A DNA stretch of 21,747 nucleotides from a virus. Location of the stretch: positions 1 to 21,747 of IMG/VR virus record IMGVR_UViG_3300032177_000079, one strand, 5' to 3'. The notes under the pieces were generated by a model that saw nothing but the letters and a program-made list of their open reading frames with translations, did not search any database and was not told where the DNA came from. A program made the position numbers and the translations under genes. Below, in pieces: positions 14,940 through 21,702 of the stretch; the stretch's first letter is position 1; each line of letters starts with the position of its first letter.

Positions 14940-15138
14940 TGTGGATATACTCCTGGAGTTTGCGAGGCTTCTCGCCCAGACGTTTGACTTCCATGAACAG
15001 CACGTGTGGCCCTGGTGCAATGAATAGGCGGTCGGGCCAGCCCCGCCTACCCATGACGTTCAACTTCAGACTCAAGCAGCCGTTTGCCTCCGCGTACTCG
15101 TGGATCTTGGTCTCTACAACGTTTTCTAGTACGGGCAT
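14839..15138 (-). CDS. VRR-NUC domain nuclease
   Basis: A 99-residue protein covering a minimal VRR-NUC fold of the PD-(D/E)XK group: N-terminal Glu in ENVVETKIHEYA, then GRRGWPDRLFIAP with the catalytic Asp, then LFMEVKRLGEKP with E-x-K, and a C-terminal helix ending in an IDRI segment. Phage stand-alone VRR-NUC proteins are thought to cleave branched or flap DNA. The ATG lies six bases after the TATAAT of promoter P2, so the P2 transcript may start on or next to this codon. The only Shine-Dalgarno-like sequence (GAGG, 12 bases upstream) lies within the promoter and would be used only by read-through RNA. Confidence 0.88.
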   Translation of the reverse strand: MPVLENVVETKIHEYAEANGCLSLKLNVMGRRGWPDRLFIAPGPHVLFMEVKRLGEKPRKLQEYIHNVLRKFGCSVELVDNERDGCAAIDRITAKNQNL

Positions 15139-15144
15139 ACAGGT

Positions 15145-15186
15145 ATTATACCTCAAACTAGGGCGGAGCTAAAGTCCAATACGCTC
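15145..15186 (-). promoter_or_regulatory. Promoter P2 (repeated sigma70-like phage promoter)
   Basis: On the - strand, TTTAGC (15073+100 to 15068+100, that is 15173-15168) is followed by a 17-bp spacer and a perfect TATAAT (15150-15145). The conserved block (15166-15186) reads GAGCGTAT followed by TGGACTTTAGCTC. It overlaps the stop codon of the Cas4-like nuclease gene by two bases. It should serve the VRR-NUC, pyrophosphorylase-like, helicase and kinase genes. Confidence 0.85.
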
Positions 15187-15835
15187 AAAACTGGCACGGC
15201 CCACCGTACTTCTTAGAGTAGTCGCACCATTTGCAGGCGCTGCCGGCGCGAGTTGGGTAGATCTTGTCGTCCTCAGCGTTCTTGATCCGCCCATCTAGCA
15301 TCATCCTTATGGGCTTGACGCGATCAGCTGGCGTGCAGACAGGCTTGGCGATGATGCCCTGGTCGATATAGATGGCGCGGCTGCGGAACTCCGTCGCTTC
15401 TGGGTGATGGGCCGCAGCGATAGCCACGTAAGTGGCCAATTGGTCAACGTGGGTGTCGTAGATCTGCCCCGTCTTCCTGTCCTGCACGTGGATGATACTG
15501 TCTTCAGGGTAGATAATGTCGATGATGGCCCTGAGATAGACGTTTTCATCTTCCCACTGCAGCGGCTCCCATTTGTCGTTGACCGCCAACTTCTGCTCAG
15601 GTACAGCATTGCGCGCCTTGAGCATCATGGTATGGCCCGACACCTTCTGGAACTCCGGCGGATAGAGCTTGATCTCGTTGAGCAAGTAGAGTTCCGCCTG
15701 CTTGTGGAGTTCCGTCCCACGGCTGGCAGCTGGCCCAGGCTCGCGTGAGCCGGGCAGCTTCTCGATGTAGTTGTACTGATACGCCCTGGGACACTCTTCC
15801 CATGTTTTGAGGCGGCTGTAGCTCCAAGGTCTCAT
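15185..15835 (-). CDS. Cas4/RecB-like PD-(D/E)XK exonuclease with probable Fe-S cluster
   Basis: A 216-residue nuclease. The RecB-like motifs are SYSRLKTWEECPRAYQYNY (5-23), GTELHKQAELYL (40-51), the catalytic Asp106 in RAIIDIIY, D-x-K in VQDRKTG (119-121), and QLATY (132-136). Four cysteines, Cys15 near the N-terminus and Cys201, Cys204 and Cys214 at the C-terminus (CKWC...GGPC), are spaced like the 4Fe-4S ligands of Cas4 and AddB. It should be a DNA exonuclease used in recombination or host DNA degradation. The start overlaps the ligase stop (ATGA). It ends the P1 segment, just before P2. No CRISPR array or other cas gene is present, so it is a phage recombination-type enzyme. Confidence 0.9.
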   Translation of the reverse strand: MRPWSYSRLKTWEECPRAYQYNYIEKLPGSREPGPAASRGTELHKQAELYLLNEIKLYPPEFQKVSGHTMMLKARNAVPEQKLAVNDKWEPLQWEDENVYLRAIIDIIYPEDSIIHVQDRKTGQIYDTHVDQLATYVAIAAAHHPEATEFRSRAIYIDQGIIAKPVCTPADRVKPIRMMLDGRIKNAEDDKIYPTRAGSACKWCDYSKKYGGPCQF

Positions 15836-16698
15836 GTGTCTTCCTTCATACGGAATCCTTTGAATACGGGATGCCGCGGTTTGTCTTTAATACCGATGGG
15901 GAGATACTCGTAGGTGATGAGAGAGCCGATGAGTTCGTGTCGCTTGCGCCAAATGGAAGCTCTATCCTCAGCGGTGAATCCGGTTCCAACGTTGAATTCC
16001 ACGCCTGCGTCACGGACAACAAGGGCTCCAAGTACTCCAGTTGGCACGAGGTTAGCTTGATGACTTGACCGTTCAGTGTAACCGAGATTGTCCATCTTCG
16101 CTTCGTTTGCATTGTGCATTTGCTCCACAAATCCGATGATAATCGCTTCGCTGGTCTTGCGCCGCTTGAGCTTGAGTAGTGTCCCCTCCCGTGCGGTGGC
16201 GCGTCCGAACTTGTACGCTCCTTCGGGATCACGAAGCATCAGCCCCTCGTAGCCGTGGGACAGCGCCGCATCTTCCAGGTAGTAGAGCTCAGCTTCCGTC
16301 TCCACGAACTTGTGGGGCAGGTGGATGATGGAGGAGTTGTTGCAGTAGTGGGTCGATTTATCCAGCCGATCCACAAACCTATCATCGCTCACCAAGTCAA
16401 AGACGTAGTACCGGAGGTCCTGGATATCGCCACTATGCGACATCACGGCCTTCATAGTGTCCCTGAACACGCTGGGGGAGGTGGGCTCCCCCAGGATCAG
16501 CTCGCCGTCGAGCGGAGCTAGGATGTTGAACTTGTCGTTCACGCTGCGATTGGGCAGAAGCTTCAGGCTTCGCGTCCTGAGTACTCCATCCAGCGAGGTA
16601 GCCCTCACCCCGTCCAGCTTGGGGCTGACGAGTAGAGGGAACTTCAGGTTGCCTAGGTTGGCGTCGTCCGCCAGCATCGGCTTGAAATCTTTGATCAT
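15832..16698 (-). CDS. ATP-dependent DNA ligase
   Basis: A 288-residue ligase. The nucleotidyltransferase motifs are in order: SPKLDGVRA (active-site Lys27 in KLDG), LDGELI (63-68), YEGLMLRDP (150-158) and LLKLKRR (174-180). A C-terminal OB-like region (GALVVRDAGVEFNVGTGF) follows. It is shorter than T7 ligase (~359 residues) but has the full catalytic core. It seals nicks during phage replication and repair. The start is the ATG at 16698, with GAGG seven bases upstream and an ATGA overlap with the radical SAM stop; the open frame continues upstream only inside that gene. Confidence 0.92.
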   Translation of the reverse strand: MIKDFKPMLADDANLGNLKFPLLVSPKLDGVRATSLDGVLRTRSLKLLPNRSVNDKFNILAPLDGELILGEPTSPSVFRDTMKAVMSHSGDIQDLRYYVFDLVSDDRFVDRLDKSTHYCNNSSIIHLPHKFVETEAELYYLEDAALSHGYEGLMLRDPEGAYKFGRATAREGTLLKLKRRKTSEAIIIGFVEQMHNANEAKMDNLGYTERSSHQANLVPTGVLGALVVRDAGVEFNVGTGFTAEDRASIWRKRHELIGSLITYEYLPIGIKDKPRHPVFKGFRMKEDT

Positions 16699-17759
16699 GG
16701 CATTACCTCGACATACTGGTAGATTGGGGAGTTCAGCACTTCGATCGGAACTTTGTAGTCCTTGATGCGGGCGTCTATCAATAGCCCCATGTAGCGGATG
16801 AGATCGCATATGGGGTCAGTGACCTTGGCCGCGTACTCGCTATCCTTGTCCACGTAGCCGATGTGCAGGTTCTTCAGGCAGTTGCTCTTGCACCATTCAA
16901 AGGCTGAGCACTTCCAGCAGGGCATATCCGGATCCTGCTGGAGTTTGCTGTGGTAGAGCTCGTTCTCCTGTATTGAGCCCATACGCAGTTCCTTGCGGTA
17001 CAGCATATCGGGGCATGGATAGATGTCCCCATTGGGCATTACGTTGAGCAGGTGAGTTGACGTCCTGCACTGCGTATCAAATGGGGCAAGATCAGGCCGG
17101 AGCTTGTTACGTACTGTACCCATGATGGGGACGATACGCAGCAGCGCCTTGGTGTCAAAGTACTTCGCCACCAGCTCATCCAGCAGTAGCTTCATCTTGA
17201 TCACGTATTCGGGCGAGTACGCCTCCCCTGCCACGAACTGGAAGTAGACGTAGTCGAAGGAATGCAGAAGATCGGTGATATCCTGGGCCGTGATGTCCGG
17301 ATCAGACAGCGTGACTCTAGCTGTTAGAAGTCCCGAGATATGGGGCCGGATATGCTCCACGTTGGCCATCACCTGATCGAACACGCCCTCACCACGATAC
17401 TTGTCGGTGACGTGCCGGTTGCCATCCACGCTGACGAGTATGTTGTCCATGTACTCGATCAGCGTGGGGGCCATCTTATGCAGGAGCGTGCCGTTGGTCT
17501 GCAGCTGGTATCCCCAAAAGGGATAGAGCTCGATTATGTCGGCCATGAACTTGTGGTTCATGGTCGGCTCCCCGCCGTAGAAGGTCACGTAGACGCCTAC
17601 CCCATCTAAGAACTTGTTGACGAAGGCGTCCAGTTGCTCGTACGTGTACTCGATTGGCGTGGGTACTGGGCTACGCGTCCCACCCACTTCCTCGCTGCAG
17701 TACGAACACTTGAGGTTGCACTGCAGCGTGGTGAGAAGTTGAAGCTCAATCTTCTTCAT
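16695..17759 (-). CDS. Radical SAM enzyme with SPASM domain
   Basis: A 354-residue protein. The radical SAM cluster motif is CNLKCSYC (C14, C18, C21), followed by YGGEP (61-65). The C-terminal region fits the seven-cysteine SPASM pattern: Cys231, 12 residues, Gly244, four residues, Cys249, then Cys281-x2-Cys284-x5-Cys290-x3-Cys294, and Cys318. Such proteins carry three 4Fe-4S clusters and usually modify peptides (sulfatase or RiPP maturases) or act in cofactor synthesis. No precursor peptide or sulfatase is visible here. In phage M6 a radical SAM enzyme is implicated in rearranging an amino acid attached to thymine. With the hypermodification genes nearby, DNA-base remodelling is the best guess. 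It overlaps the polymerase end by 14 bp. Confidence 0.9.
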   Translation of the reverse strand: MKKIELQLLTTLQCNLKCSYCSEEVGGTRSPVPTPIEYTYEQLDAFVNKFLDGVGVYVTFYGGEPTMNHKFMADIIELYPFWGYQLQTNGTLLHKMAPTLIEYMDNILVSVDGNRHVTDKYRGEGVFDQVMANVEHIRPHISGLLTARVTLSDPDITAQDITDLLHSFDYVYFQFVAGEAYSPEYVIKMKLLLDELVAKYFDTKALLRIVPIMGTVRNKLRPDLAPFDTQCRTSTHLLNVMPNGDIYPCPDMLYRKELRMGSIQENELYHSKLQQDPDMPCWKCSAFEWCKSNCLKNLHIGYVDKDSEYAAKVTDPICDLIRYMGLLIDARIKDYKVPIEVLNSPIYQYVEVMP

Positions 17760-19548
17760 TGTAGCCTTTCAGATCAGCCCAGTTAGCCCCGTACTCGACC
17801 TCCGCCCGGAAGGGGACATCCCAGCCAGCCTGATCTTCCATGCTAGCCTTGATCTCCTCAACCTCATGGGCAAGAAGGTTAGGGTTGACAGAATACACGT
17901 TTTCATCGTGGACGGTAGCCAGGAACCTGCGGTGTTTAGTCTTGTAGCCGCAGCGATTGACTGCCTCCTTCGTTTGATCTGCAGCACTCCCTTGGATGAG
18001 GTGATTAAGAAGCTTGTACTCAAAGCTCCACATCCCTCCATTGACCATCTTCGGCTTTTCAGCATAGATATGCCTCCCACCCCACGTTTTGACCGACATA
18101 CCAGCCCGGCCTCGCTCACTGACGTCTTCCATCAACTCCTGGAAGCCGGGCAGAGCATCGAAGTAATGCCTCTTGATGTTTGCGGCCGTGGCCCGATCAA
18201 CGCCAAGCTGTTCAGCAAGGGAGCTGATGCCTGCGCCGTAGATCAGGCTGAAGCCCGTGATCTTTACATCCTTGCGCGGCAGGTTCAGGCCCGCTTCTTC
18301 CCGAATGATCTCGGATACGACTTGGTGGAAGTCTGCACGAGGGTTCGTGCGATAGATGTCAGCAGCCCTCCCTTCGGCGAAGTGGGCCGCGATACGCATC
18401 TCTTGCCCGTTGAAGTCGGATGACACCAGCACGTCCCCCTCATCCGGTAGTATGTATCCTCGCATAATGGGGAGCGAGGGGAACTTATCCGGAGGAGTAC
18501 CCTTGAACTCCGTGGGAATGTTCTGGAAGTTGGGATTGGAGCTCGAGAGACGGCCCGTGCGCGTACCGTAGAAGTCACCCCGTACCTGATTGAACTGCGG
18601 ATGTAGGCGACCGTTGTTCTCCGCACCGATCCTGGCCCATGGCCGCATGAAGGTGGTGAGGATGGTCTTGAGCTGCCCCCGGTAGTTGATCAGCTGGACT
18701 AGGATCGGATCTTTGATAGCTGCTGCAAGAGAGTCCTTGCTTGTTGAAATCCTCCCGGTAGGCGTGCGAGCGAAATCAGTTTCTCGCGCACGTCCAGATC
18801 TAAGTAGTGCAGCGGCCAGTTCTCCAGAGCTATCTGGATTACAGTCGCCGATCTCTTCAATAAGCCGAGTTGTGATGCCGCCATAGATACCCTCCCAGAA
18901 TTGCAGGTCGAATTGCAGCTTGTTGAGATCAATGCGGATTCCATCCCGCTCGTTTTCCGTGAGGATGGGGGCAAGGATCTGCTCCCGGCGGTAGGCCGCG
19001 AGCATACCGTTTTTGTTGACGAAATCGATCAGCGGCTCATAGAGCTTGCGGGTACGGAAGGTATCGCCGCAGGCGTACTCACCCACCAGTTCCCCTGGGG
19101 CCTTGCTGATGTGCGCACCCCAATCCTTGCCGCTGTAGCCCTGCATGGCCAGGTAGTTCCTGAGCTTGGTCTGCTCATCAGGCGCGATGCCCAGGATACG
19201 CTCGGCCGACGGCTTGAGGCTGAGTGAGTCGGCATGCGCGTCGTAGAGATAGAGCAGGTACATCGTGTCGTGGATTCGGCGAGCATCCTTGGGGTACGGC
19301 AGGCCGAACCACTTGTGCGCCACCTCCATGTCGAAGCGCGCGTTGTGCATGAGGAGTTCCTGATCCCATATGGCGGACAGGACTCGCTTGGCCTCCTCGT
19401 ACGTGCAGTTGTTACCGGTGGGGTGGCCCCATGCCAGATAGATCGGCTGCTCAGCGATGGCGTACCATATGCTGACCCCGACTGGCTTGGGAGGGTAGTT
19501 TGGGTGCGGAAGGATAGCTTCCGTCTCAAAGTCAATGCATGTAATCAC
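17746..19548 (-). CDS. Family A DNA polymerase (3'-5' exonuclease plus polymerase)
   Basis: A 600-residue replicative polymerase of the Pol I/T7 type. The exonuclease motifs are CIDFETE (Asp6, Glu8), HNARFD (Asn69, Asp73) and YACGD (Tyr158, Asp162). The polymerase motifs are the TGRLSSSNPNFQNIP region (331-345), motif A VSSDFNGQE with Asp378, motif B RKDVKITGFSLIYG (Arg425, Lys429, Phe433, Tyr437) and motif C ATVHDEN (His547-Asp548-Glu549). There is no 5'-nuclease domain, as expected for phage enzymes. The start is GTG at 19548: it forms a GTGA overlap with the upstream stop and lies just before the first exonuclease motif. The longer open frame (to 19725) is upstream overlap without domain content. 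Confidence 0.95.
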   Translation of the reverse strand: MITCIDFETEAILPHPNYPPKPVGVSIWYAIAEQPIYLAWGHPTGNNCTYEEAKRVLSAIWDQELLMHNARFDMEVAHKWFGLPYPKDARRIHDTMYLLYLYDAHADSLSLKPSAERILGIAPDEQTKLRNYLAMQGYSGKDWGAHISKAPGELVGEYACGDTFRTRKLYEPLIDFVNKNGMLAAYRREQILAPILTENERDGIRIDLNKLQFDLQFWEGIYGGITTRLIEEIGDCNPDSSGELAAALLRSGRARETDFARTPTGRISTSKDSLAAAIKDPILVQLINYRGQLKTILTTFMRPWARIGAENNGRLHPQFNQVRGDFYGTRTGRLSSSNPNFQNIPTEFKGTPPDKFPSLPIMRGYILPDEGDVLVSSDFNGQEMRIAAHFAEGRAADIYRTNPRADFHQVVSEIIREEAGLNLPRKDVKITGFSLIYGAGISSLAEQLGVDRATAANIKRHYFDALPGFQELMEDVSERGRAGMSVKTWGGRHIYAEKPKMVNGGMWSFEYKLLNHLIQGSAADQTKEAVNRCGYKTKHRRFLATVHDENVYSVNPNLLAHEVEEIKASMEDQAGWDVPFRAEVEYGANWADLKGYNEED

Positions 19549-19754
19549 GGGCGACCCGCTGCGTAGGCCACGCATATGGCGTCGCCGGAGGACGCTGTCA
19601 TACACCGCACGGCTATGGGCTCGTTGCCGGCTCGCACCATGCCCTCCTGTATGTTTGCCATGTTCACGTTGTAGATTGTAATGCATACCATCAGTAGCGC
19701 AATGGTAGCCAGGCAGCCCATACAAAGATACAGCCAGAACTTGTTCTCATCCAT
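19545..19754 (-). CDS. Small single-pass membrane protein
   Basis: A 69-residue protein (MDENKFWLYLCMGCLATIAL at the start). One strong transmembrane segment spans about residues 6-29, followed by a polar domain with two cysteines (NEPIAVRCMTA...GDAICVAY). It resembles small membrane proteins seen in many phage replication regions, whose role is unknown. The chosen ATG has GGAG six bases upstream; the in-frame GTG four codons earlier overlaps that site. The stop overlaps the GTG start of DNA polymerase, so it is coupled to the replicase. Confidence 0.72.
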   Translation of the reverse strand: MDENKFWLYLCMGCLATIALLMVCITIYNVNMANIQEGMVRAGNEPIAVRCMTASSGDAICVAYAAGRP

Positions 19755-19766
19755 CATATTCTCCAC

Positions 19767-19813
19767 TAGTGGTTTAGGGCACTGCCCCCAGGCCTGGACC
19801 TGGAGGCAAGGTC
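19767..19813 (-). other. Short intergenic segment with three small hairpins
   Basis: On the - strand this 47-bp gap (with the last base of the upstream stop) can fold into GGACCT/AGGTCC (loop of seven), the palindrome CCAGGCCTGG, and GGGC/GCCC around AGT. No U-tract follows, so a normal intrinsic terminator is unlikely. It could slow RNA polymerase or be an RNA processing site before the polymerase genes. Confidence 0.35.
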
Positions 19814-20650
19814 CTAGAACTTGCGGGCCTGGGCCGGCGGAGCTGCTTCGCTCGGCTTGTCGTAGGGCAGGTACATCAGGTCGTGGATCTCCCCACGCTT
19901 CTTGAGCAAGTCAGGAAGATGCGCCTCCGGCACCTTGTCGACCAGCCGGAAGTTCACCTGCAGCTGATACCGGGGATCGGGCGTAACCGACATCTCGGTG
20001 ATAATGCCCAGCGGGGGCAGGTGAAGAGCGTTGGCCACCTGGTTCGCGTAGGTGGACCAGTTCTTCACGGAAGTGACCGGCAACTTGGCGATGGCGACTT
20101 CCGCCTTGGCCACCTTGTCGAGGTCCGTGGCCGACATGAGGCCCAGCCGTCGCACGTTCTTGCATGCCTTGCCCTTGCCGCCCTCGGGATCGCTACCCCA
20201 CTGGTTGTTGGGGCAATCGCGGCAGTTGGCCGCCTGCGGCTTGGCGCTTTCCGGGTGAGGCTTGAGGTCATCGTCGGTATCGCCGAAGGCGTAGCAGATG
20301 GGCGGCTGCGGGTTGTTGGGATTGTACTTGCTTTCGTACATCTGGTTCTCGAAGATGGCGTGCAACACGACCGCTTCCACCATGTTGTTCTTCATGGCGG
20401 TGCCGCCAATGGTGAGCTGCCCTCCCTTGAAGCTAACCCAGTTGCCGCTGGGCTTTTCGGCATCCGCCGTGGCGACAGCAAGCTTCTTCAGCTCTTCCTG
20501 CCAGTTGACGACTTCTGTGCCCTTCTTCGCTTCGTGCTCGGCGTAGTCCTGAGCCGCTACCGCCGCGATGTCCCGTTTGTCCTTTTCGGGAACAGGGACG
20601 ACTTCCTGTACTGCGTGCTTGACTTCCGGCTTCTTTGCTTCGTTACTCAT
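19814..20650 (-). CDS. Cysteine-cluster phage replication-region protein (possible ssDNA-binding)
   Basis: A 278-residue protein. The start MSNEAKKPEVK is supported by AGGAG seven bases upstream; the frame open above it lies inside the preceding gene. Residues 1-60 are charged and helical. Residues ~80-170 contain MVEAVVLHAIFENQMYESKY and four cysteines (Cys119, Cys143, Cys146, Cys163) with CRDCPNNQWGS and KACKNVRRL, which look like a zinc-binding module. The C-terminus is Pro/Ala-rich and basic. Proteins of this shape occur in phage early regions next to the 130-residue partner gene; a single-strand DNA-binding role is possible but not shown by the sequence. Confidence 0.75.
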   Translation of the reverse strand: MSNEAKKPEVKHAVQEVVPVPEKDKRDIAAVAAQDYAEHEAKKGTEVVNWQEELKKLAVATADAEKPSGNWVSFKGGQLTIGGTAMKNNMVEAVVLHAIFENQMYESKYNPNNPQPPICYAFGDTDDDLKPHPESAKPQAANCRDCPNNQWGSDPEGGKGKACKNVRRLGLMSATDLDKVAKAEVAIAKLPVTSVKNWSTYANQVANALHLPPLGIITEMSVTPDPRYQLQVNFRLVDKVPEAHLPDLLKKRGEIHDLMYLPYDKPSEAAPPAQARKF

Positions 20651-21039
20651 GACTTGGCTCCTGATACAGTGAGTTTGTAGACGGTCTTGTGACCAACGCC
20701 GGGGACTTCCACCCCGTCTTTCCAGCGCTCCTTTACAGCGGTACTGCCGACGCGCTTGTGGAGCAATTCCCACGCATCGTTTGCTTTGATGTAGGCATAC
20801 AGCTCGTCCCAGTTGAGAGGATCGGGCTCGTCCGTTTGCCCCATCTTCACCACGCCTGCGCCACCGCCCAGGGCCGACATACCCTGGCTGCGGAAGCTGG
20901 TGATCAGGTGATCCTTGAGTACTTCCTCGCGCTCCTTGAGATCGGCCGCTTGCCGGTCAGCCTGGAGCCGCTGGGCCCGCATGGCAATGTAAGCGTCCAC
21001 CACGTCGGGCAGGTGGGAGGAGATGACTACGCTGTTCAT
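20647..21039 (-). CDS. Conserved early-region phage protein with N-terminal coiled coil
   Basis: A 130-residue protein. Residues ~10-50 form a charged helix (RLQADRQAADLKEREEVLKD). A central SALGGGAGVVKMG turn and a C-terminal domain (WDELYAYIKANDAWELLHKR) follow. This layout recurs in phage proteins paired with the downstream cysteine-cluster gene and suggests a DNA or protein partner in replication. The reaction is unknown. It starts in an ATGA overlap with the upstream gene and ends in an ATGA overlap with the next, so the two products are probably made together. Confidence 0.72.
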   Translation of the reverse strand: MNSVVISSHLPDVVDAYIAMRAQRLQADRQAADLKEREEVLKDHLITSFRSQGMSALGGGAGVVKMGQTDEPDPLNWDELYAYIKANDAWELLHKRVGSTAVKERWKDGVEVPGVGHKTVYKLTVSGAKS

Positions 21040-21203
21040 TTGGGCGCCCTTTCGATCAGTTCCATCAACTTCATACTGACCTCGGTAACTTCGTTGCGGA
21101 ACTCGGAGGTGGGTATGCGATCTATCGCGCGCTCCACAGCCTCCTGAGCTCGTTGGAGCTCCACCTTCGCCAGGAAGCGCTCGCGTTCGAGGAAGAGGCT
21201 CAT
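21036..21203 (-). CDS. Small helical protein, unknown function
   Basis: A 55-residue protein (MSLFLERERFLAKVELQRAQ at the start). The ATG at 21203 has AAGGAG eight bases upstream and overlaps the preceding stop (ATGA); the 19 codons open upstream lie inside the previous gene. Nearly the whole sequence is a charged helix, probably coiled coil, with no known domain. Confidence 0.65.
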   Translation of the reverse strand: MSLFLERERFLAKVELQRAQEAVERAIDRIPTSEFRNEVTEVSMKLMELIERAPK

Positions 21204-21361
21204 GCCCTGTACTCCTTGCCCGTGCGCATGAACCGCTTGGCGCAGGAGATCGACTTGCACTTGCGTGTCGTCTTATCGGGGAAGGTGATCACATCTTCCT
21301 TGCGGGTGAGGCCCTGGGCCTTGCAGTAGTGGGCCATCTGAACTGGAACCTTGCGGCTCAT
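21200..21361 (-). CDS. Small Cys/Lys-rich protein
   Basis: A 53-residue protein (MSRKVPVQMAHYCKAQGLTR at the start) flanked by ATGA overlaps on both sides, which strongly supports the reading. It is basic and has three cysteines (HYCKA, RKCKSISCAKRF), of which the last two, with their Lys and Arg neighbours, could form part of a metal site or a nucleic-acid contact. No family recognised. Confidence 0.65.
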   Translation of the reverse strand: MSRKVPVQMAHYCKAQGLTRKEDVITFPDKTTRKCKSISCAKRFMRTGKEYRA

Positions 21362-21615
21362 TTGAGGTTCTCCTTCATTTCGTCAACGGTTAGGACGCAG
21401 TGGACGACCTGATCGGTTTCCCGATCGACAGCAAGCAGGATCACGCCGTCGAAATCGGCCGTCTCTTCTTTGGGTCCGGTGGTGAAGTCGCGGATAGAGG
21501 TATAGGGGCCACCTCTACGCGTCACGCTGAAGTCCTTCCCTGTTAGGAAGTCCTGGCGTGCATCTTTGAGCGATAGGGCTCGCCCATAGGCTTGGTGCAG
21601 CTTGAGCAGGTGCAT
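21358..21615 (-). CDS. Small unknown protein, first gene after promoter P1
   Basis: An 85-residue protein starting MHLLKLHQAYGRALSLKDAR. The ATG has AAGGAG six bases upstream; the longer open frame to 21714 passes through the promoter and is unlikely to be translated from P1. A predicted helix (1-25) is followed by a beta-type domain (FDGVILLAVDRETDQVVHCV). Function unknown. It is the first in a chain of four small genes linked by ATGA overlaps. Confidence 0.65.
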   Translation of the reverse strand: MHLLKLHQAYGRALSLKDARQDFLTGKDFSVTRRGGPYTSIRDFTTGPKEETADFDGVILLAVDRETDQVVHCVLTVDEMKENLK

Positions 21616-21660
21616 CTTTGACTCCTTGACTAGAACCGGACCGGCTTGGCCCGTATTACA

Positions 21661-21702
21661 ATTATACCCTGTTACGGTATTGAGGTAAAGTCCATTACGC
21701 TC
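21661..21702 (-). promoter_or_regulatory. Promoter P1 (repeated sigma70-like phage promoter)
   Basis: On the - strand, TTTACC (21689-21684) is followed by a 17-bp spacer and a perfect TATAAT (21666-21661). The conserved block (21682-21702) reads GAGCGTAA followed by TGGACTTTACCTC. The predicted start near 21654 leaves a leader of about 40 bases before the 85-aa gene. It overlaps the end of the upstream partial gene. Confidence 0.85.

Noticed and set aside
15185-15835. Cas4-like gene as part of a CRISPR system
   Set aside because: There are no repeat-spacer arrays and no other cas genes in the window. Such nucleases are common in phage recombination modules.
19883-20680. + strand open frame of 265 codons
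   Set aside because: Opposite to the well-supported cysteine-cluster gene. Its His/Val/Gly-rich sequence is typical of a shadow frame.
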